From Emticicia sp965283955 (lineage in GTDB: Bacteria > Bacteroidota > Bacteroidia > Cytophagales > Spirosomataceae), in contig CBDIQW010000003.1 in the NCBI GenBank assembly GCA_965283955.1, positions 20,880 to 84,879 of the forward strand: a DNA stretch of 64,000 nucleotides. The letters run 5' to 3'. Below the pieces are notes generated by a model. The model was not told the DNA's origin and ran no database searches. It saw only the letters and a list, made by a program, of their open reading frames with translations. Below, piece by piece: positions 59,915-64,000 of this stretch; the first letter of the stretch is position 1, and every line of letters begins with the position of its first letter. Both the position numbers and the translations under genes were made by a program.

Positions 59915-60919
59915 GTGAAAAAAACGTACTATTTGTTTAATCCTGGTCGGCTAAGTCGGCAAGATAATACACTCAAATTTTTGCCCGTTGATGAAAATGG
60001 CAACGAGGGGCAAGCTCGGTATTTACCCGTAGAAACAATAGACAATATTTATTGTTTTGGGTCGCTTGATGCTAATTCGGCAATGTATAATTTTCTGGGG
60101 AAACACCATATTTCGGTGCATTTCTTTGATTATTATGAGCATTATACGGGTTCGTTTATGCCGAAAGAATATTTACTGGCGGGCAAAATGCAGGTTGAAC
60201 AAACGAAGTATTATCTTTCAAATAAAAAGCGGATTGTTGTGGCTCAGAAATTTGTGCAAGGTGGTGCAAATAATATGTTGAAGAATCTGCAATATTATCA
60301 AAATCGCCAAAAGGATGTTGGAAAGCAAGTTTCGGCCATTCAGAGTTATCTATTAAACCTTGGAGATACCATGCAAATTGATGAGTTAATGGGTTTGGAA
60401 GGAAATATTCGCCAGACATATTACGAGGCATTTGATATAATAATCAATGATTTTTCAATGGGAAACCGTACGAAACAACCACCAAATAATGAAGTAAATG
60501 CCTTGATTTCGTTTGGTAATATGATGTGTTATACGCTGTGTCTCGACCAGATTTATCATACCCAACTCAATCCAACGATAAGTTTTTTGCATGAGCCAGG
60601 TTATCGTAGGTATTCGTTGGCACTTGATTTAGCCGAAATTTTTAAGCCTATTTTAGTTGACCGCACCATATTTAGTTTACTCAATAAAAAACAGATTCAA
60701 GCCTCAGATTTCCGACAAGAACTCAATCGTTGTGTGATGAAAGATTCAGCAAGAAAGACATTTGCACAAGCCTTTGAAGACAAACTAAAAGAAACCTTTA
60801 AACACCGAAGTTTAGGACGAAACGTAAGCTATAAGCATTTGGTAAAGTTGGAATGTTATAAACTGAGTAAACATTTACTTGGGATCGAAGAGTATAAACC
60901 ATTTAAGATGAATTGGTAG
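59915..60919 (+). CDS. cas1: Cas1 integrase (type I-B)
   Basis: Spacer integrase of 334 residues starting at a GTG; an ATG two bases earlier is out of frame. The catalytic residues are in LMGLEGNIR (Glu), SFLHEPGYRRY (His) and LDLAEIFKP (Glu/Asp). The N-terminal beta domain begins YYLFNPGRLSRQDN, typical of the I-B type. It forms the integration complex with Cas2. There are 115 bases between cas4 and this gene. Confidence 0.96.
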   Translation: MKKTYYLFNPGRLSRQDNTLKFLPVDENGNEGQARYLPVETIDNIYCFGSLDANSAMYNFLGKHHISVHFFDYYEHYTGSFMPKEYLLAGKMQVEQTKYYLSNKKRIVVAQKFVQGGANNMLKNLQYYQNRQKDVGKQVSAIQSYLLNLGDTMQIDELMGLEGNIRQTYYEAFDIIINDFSMGNRTKQPPNNEVNALISFGNMMCYTLCLDQIYHTQLNPTISFLHEPGYRRYSLALDLAEIFKPILVDRTIFSLLNKKQIQASDFRQELNRCVMKDSARKTFAQAFEDKLKETFKHRSLGRNVSYKHLVKLECYKLSKHLLGIEEYKPFKMNW

Positions 60920-60923
60920 TTTC

Positions 60924-60939
60924 GACAGCTTCGGCTGTC
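60924..60939. other. UUCG-loop hairpin in the cas1-cas2 gap
   Basis: GACAGC, TTCG and GCTGTC form a perfect 6-base stem with a cUUCGg tetraloop, five bases after the cas1 stop. There is no T run, so it is more likely an mRNA stability or spacing element than a terminator. Confidence 0.55.
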
Positions 60940-61003
60940 CGATACGCTCACCTACCGAATGTTGAATAGTTGGTTAGTGAATTTCAAATAAATTATTTGC
61001 TCA

Positions 61004-61282
61004 ATGTATATAATTCTTGTTTACGATATAGCGTCGGCCAATGGTGGAGAAAAAAGAGTAGGCAAGATGCTGAAACATTGCCGAAAATACTTAAATTGGA
61101 TTCAGAATTCAGTTTTTGAAGGCGAAATTTCTGATGTGAAATTGAAGGAGATGCTGTATGTGGCTCGAAAGATAATGAATGAGGAAACGGATAGTATTAT
61201 TCTTTTTAAAAGCCGTGATGAACGATGGCTCGACAAAGAAGTGATAGGCATAGAACGGATGATGACGGATAATTTTTTGTAA
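61004..61282 (+). CDS. cas2: Cas2
   Basis: Protein of 92 residues of the ferredoxin-like Cas2 fold. MYIILVYDIAS carries the conserved Asp8; LKHCRKYLNWIQNSVFEG and a C-terminal DSIILFKSR follow. It bridges two Cas1 dimers in the integration complex. It is the last cas gene, 201 bases before the first repeat. Confidence 0.95.
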   Translation: MYIILVYDIASANGGEKRVGKMLKHCRKYLNWIQNSVFEGEISDVKLKEMLYVARKIMNEETDSIILFKSRDERWLDKEVIGIERMMTDNFL

Positions 61283-61483
61283 GTATTGTCGTCGAACTCC
61301 GAGATTTCAAAAAATAATGTTCTTTGACATCATGAAAAATAATAAAATACGATATAAGTCATTGATAATCAATAGTCGTCGAATTCCCAATAAAAAACTA
61401 TTATTGGCGTTCGACGATTTTTTTACTTGTTTTGAGTCGCAAAAACCGCTTTCTTTGCATCACCAAGGCCGTTTTTCAAACGG
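61283..61483 (+). promoter_or_regulatory. CRISPR leader region
   Basis: These 201 bases lie between cas2 and the first repeat and are AT-rich with no gene. TCGTCGAA occurs twice (near 61289 and at 61377), the second as the arm of a hairpin listed separately. Array transcription on the plus strand should begin here, since the first repeats are perfect and the degenerate ones are at the far end. Confidence 0.7.
61377..61425 (+). terminator. Rho-independent terminator between cas2 and the array
   Basis: TCGTCGAA...CCAATAA pairs with TTATTGG...TTCGACGA (61377-61418), a long stem with small internal mismatches and a short A-rich loop, followed by seven T. It would end the cas transcript so that the array is read from its own leader promoter. 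Confidence 0.75.
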
Positions 61484-64000
61484 ACTCCAATCGCACCTTT
61501 ATGGAATTGAAACATAATCGTTGCAATAGATTGGAGTGATTTAGGAGTACTCCAATCGCACCTTTATGGAATTGAAACCTTTTTAATGAAAGATTAAAAC
61601 TACCTTCTTTAATTACTCCAATCGCACCTTTATGGAATTGAAACTTTACAACAATTTCTCTAACTTCACCACAACCTTCCGACTCCAATCGCACCTTTAT
61701 GGAATTGAAACAATAATACAGCAAGTATCGTAATAAACGGCATGCTTACTCCAATCGCACCTTTATGGAATTGAAACGCAAATGAGAGAACCAAGAAAGT
61801 AAAATAAAACTTTACTCCAATCGCACCTTTATGGAATTGAAACAGTAAAGGCTATTTCAAAAGCAGAAAAAGATAGATTACTCCAATCGCACCTTTATGG
61901 AATTGAAACTGCGTAAGCAGGTGACAAATAAAGAGAAGGAAGAGGACTCCAATCGCACCTTTATGGAATTGAAACATCACTGCATTTGATGAGTTTCTAT
62001 ACACCGCCAAAACTCCAATCGCACCTTTATGGAATTGAAACGTTATCAGAGTAATTGCAAGTATTTTCCATATTCTTACTCCAATCGCACCTTTATGGAA
62101 TTGAAACGCCTAATGAAGATTTCTAAATCAGTAAATAAATGTAACTCCAATCGCACCTTTATGGAATTGAAACAGATTTAAAGCCGATTATTGAAGCTGC
62201 TCCGAGTGACTCCAATCGCACCTTTATGGAATTGAAACTTGAGGGGCTTTTTATTTTTGAAAAAGATAGATTACTCCAATCGCACCTTTATGGAATTGAA
62301 ACGCCTAATGAAGATTTCTGAATCCGAAGCGGTTTTCCACTCCAATCGCACCTTTATGGAATTGAAACTTGCTAATGACCCTGCCACCAGGTAACATTTC
62401 CGTACTCCAATCGCACCTTTATGGAATTGAAACGTTCAACTAAAATCTGTTGGATTAAATGAAGTGATACTCCAATCGCACCTTTATGGAATTGAAACCA
62501 AAGTATTGAATTACTTCAACGTAACGACAGGTACACTCCAATCGCACCTTTATGGAATTGAAACTACTACAACAAAAAGTTGATAAAAGCTTCAGCAACT
62601 CCAATCGCACCTTTATGGAATTGAAACGCAGGAACAACGAGTATTGCAATCAATGGCATGACTACTCCAATCGCACTCTTTATGGAATTGAAACGCTATC
62701 AGTAGCAGCTGGCATCGTATTTTCCATATTCTTACTCCAATCGCACCTTTATGGAATTGAAACCTTTTCGATGCACGATTCCGCCATACCTTCTTTAATT
62801 ACTCCAATCGCACCTTTATGGAATTGAAACAATATTGCATTTGTAGAGCGAAAAAAGTCTCTACTCCAATCGCACCTTTATGGAATTGAAACTATCGAAA
62901 ATTACATTACGGTAGCTGAAATATGAACTCCAATCGCACCTTTATGGAATTGAAACATGGATTAATTCTTTGGTTTCTTGCGTGACGTTAACTCCAATCG
63001 CACCTTTATGGAATTGAAACACGATTCAAGTCCAACGTTGCCGATAACTTCAGCAAACTCCAATCGCACCTTTATGGAATTGAAACTAAACTGCTAATTT
63101 GGCCTACTTAGAAACATCCTCAACTCCAATCGCACCTTTATGGAATTGAAACAATAATCCTGAGAAAACATTGGCTTATGCTTCGTATACTCCAATCGCA
63201 CCTTTATGGAATTGAAACGGTTACGCCCCAAGTTGATGGCAGTTCGAGCGTGCCTACTCCAATCGCACCTTTATGGAATTGAAACTATTAATCTAAAACT
63301 TGGAGGACTCGGTGTTGCGGTTACTCCAATCGCACCTTTATGGAATTGAAACAGAGGTATCTACTTCCGATTCCTTTGGCGATGTATTACTCCAATCGCA
63401 CCTTTATGGAATTGAAACTCTATGGTCGAAAAATTTGTAAACCATTTACTATCTACTCCAATCGCACCTTTATGGAATTGAAACAAAGGATAATTCGGAA
63501 CTCCCGAAACTTTAATTTTGACTCCAATCGCACCTTTATGGAATTGAAACTGTGTTTACGAACTTAAAATTGTGGAGTCGGAAGAAACTCCAATCGCACC
63601 TTTATGGAATTGAAACACTCTGCAAATAAGCAAAAGCGAGCAAGATAGGACTCCAATCGCACCTTTATGGAATTGAAACAAAGGATAATTCGGAACTCCC
63701 GAAACTTTAATTTTGACTCCAATCGCACCTTTATGGAATTGAAACGCAGTTTTGAGTTTTCGCCTGTTCGGTAGCTTTACTCCAATCGCACCTTTATGGA
63801 ATTGAAACTTTACAGTACTGCTTTGCCTTGCCTCGCTGAGCAAACTCCAATCGCACCTTTATGGAATTGAAACAAAAGCCAATGCGGTCAGCCATACCTT
63901 TCTTAATAGACTCCAATCGCACTCATGGAATTGAAACTTCCTTCATCAGCTCTGTAAGCCCATCCTTTGAGTTACTCCAATGTATCCCTATGGAATTGAA
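61484..64000 (+). CRISPR. Type I-B CRISPR array, 39 repeats visible
   Basis: The 30-base repeat begins ACTCCAATCGCACC and ends TTTATGGAATTGAAAC. Repeats start at 61484, 61549, 61615, 61682 and so on to 63974, giving 38 spacers of 32-39 bases, mostly 36. All repeats up to 63844 are identical except the one at 62664, which has one extra base (CGCACTCTTT). The repeat at 63910 has lost two bases and the last, at 63974, is degenerate (CAATGTATCCCTATGG) and cut by the window edge. The spacer at 63485-63520 is repeated exactly at 63680-63715. The ATTGAAAC end is the usual crRNA handle. Confidence 0.98.

Noticed and set aside
61476..63843. Several short open reading frames on both strands inside the CRISPR array
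   Set aside because: They are translations of the repeat (FNSIKVRLE, FQFHKGAIGV and similar periodic peptides) and not genes.
1..64000. tRNA and rRNA genes
   Set aside because: No tRNA cloverleaf or rRNA sequence was recognised by eye; a tRNA scan could not be run.

Overview
The window looks like a chromosomal segment of a Bacteroidota species, most likely of the Cytophagia/Spirosomaceae type. The evidence is low GC, TonB receptors with carboxypeptidase-regulatory-like domains, a DUF4249 partner gene, several LytS/LytTR two-component pairs, abundant lipoproteins, and -7 boxes of the form TAnnTTTG. The genus is not determinable by eye.

Layout. 1-2.3 kb: the end of an AraC-type regulator and a LytTR/LytS pair. 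2.8-6.7 kb: a TonB receptor, a free-standing acyl carrier protein and a glycerophosphodiester phosphodiesterase lipoprotein. 6.9-13.0 kb: an apparent operon of a molybdenum hydroxylase (two subunits), an UlaG-like metallo-hydrolase, an SDR, a DoxX-like membrane protein and an AraC regulator. 13.3-17.9 kb: a sugar isomerase and a large secreted sorbosone dehydrogenase/PKD/cytochrome c protein, divergent from a NUDIX-type sugar regulator with two palindromic operators between them. 18.0-22.4 kb: AraC regulators (one a remnant), SDRs and another DoxX-like gene. 22.6-24.7 kb: a broken serine recombinase next to a duplicated piece of the region upstream of cas6. 24.9-28.5 kb: a second LytTR/LytS pair, a lipoprotein and a papain-like protease. 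28.5-40.8 kb: a sterol desaturase-type hydroxylase, then a TonB receptor/DUF4249 operon and a TolC/MFP/FtsX/ABC exporter operon closed by a third LytS/LytTR pair. Both of these promoters carry the same 21-base-spaced direct repeat. 41-49 kb: minus-strand phytase-like esterase, GH1 beta-glucosidase, cytochrome c lipoprotein, di-heme peroxidase, PhoX-like phosphatase and a DNA/RNA non-specific endonuclease. 49.1-64 kb: a type I-B CRISPR-Cas locus in the order cas6, WYL regulator, cas8b, cas7, cas5, cas3, an AAA/DUF4143 ATPase, cas4, cas1, cas2, leader, and an array of 39 repeats that appears to reach its degenerate far end at the window edge.

Two themes deserve attention. First, at least a dozen otherwise intact genes carry one-base frameshifts, mostly in homopolymer runs and often in compensating pairs. 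This looks like uncorrected read error rather than mass pseudogenisation, so the broken cas8b, cas7 and cas3 are probably functional in the organism. Second, the CRISPR locus has unusual features: a regulatory region dense in GTTTAC/GTAAAC half-sites that has been copied about 25 kb away, an ATPase inserted between effector and adaptation genes, a compositional mosaic, and several pairs of diverged spacers that share the same register.
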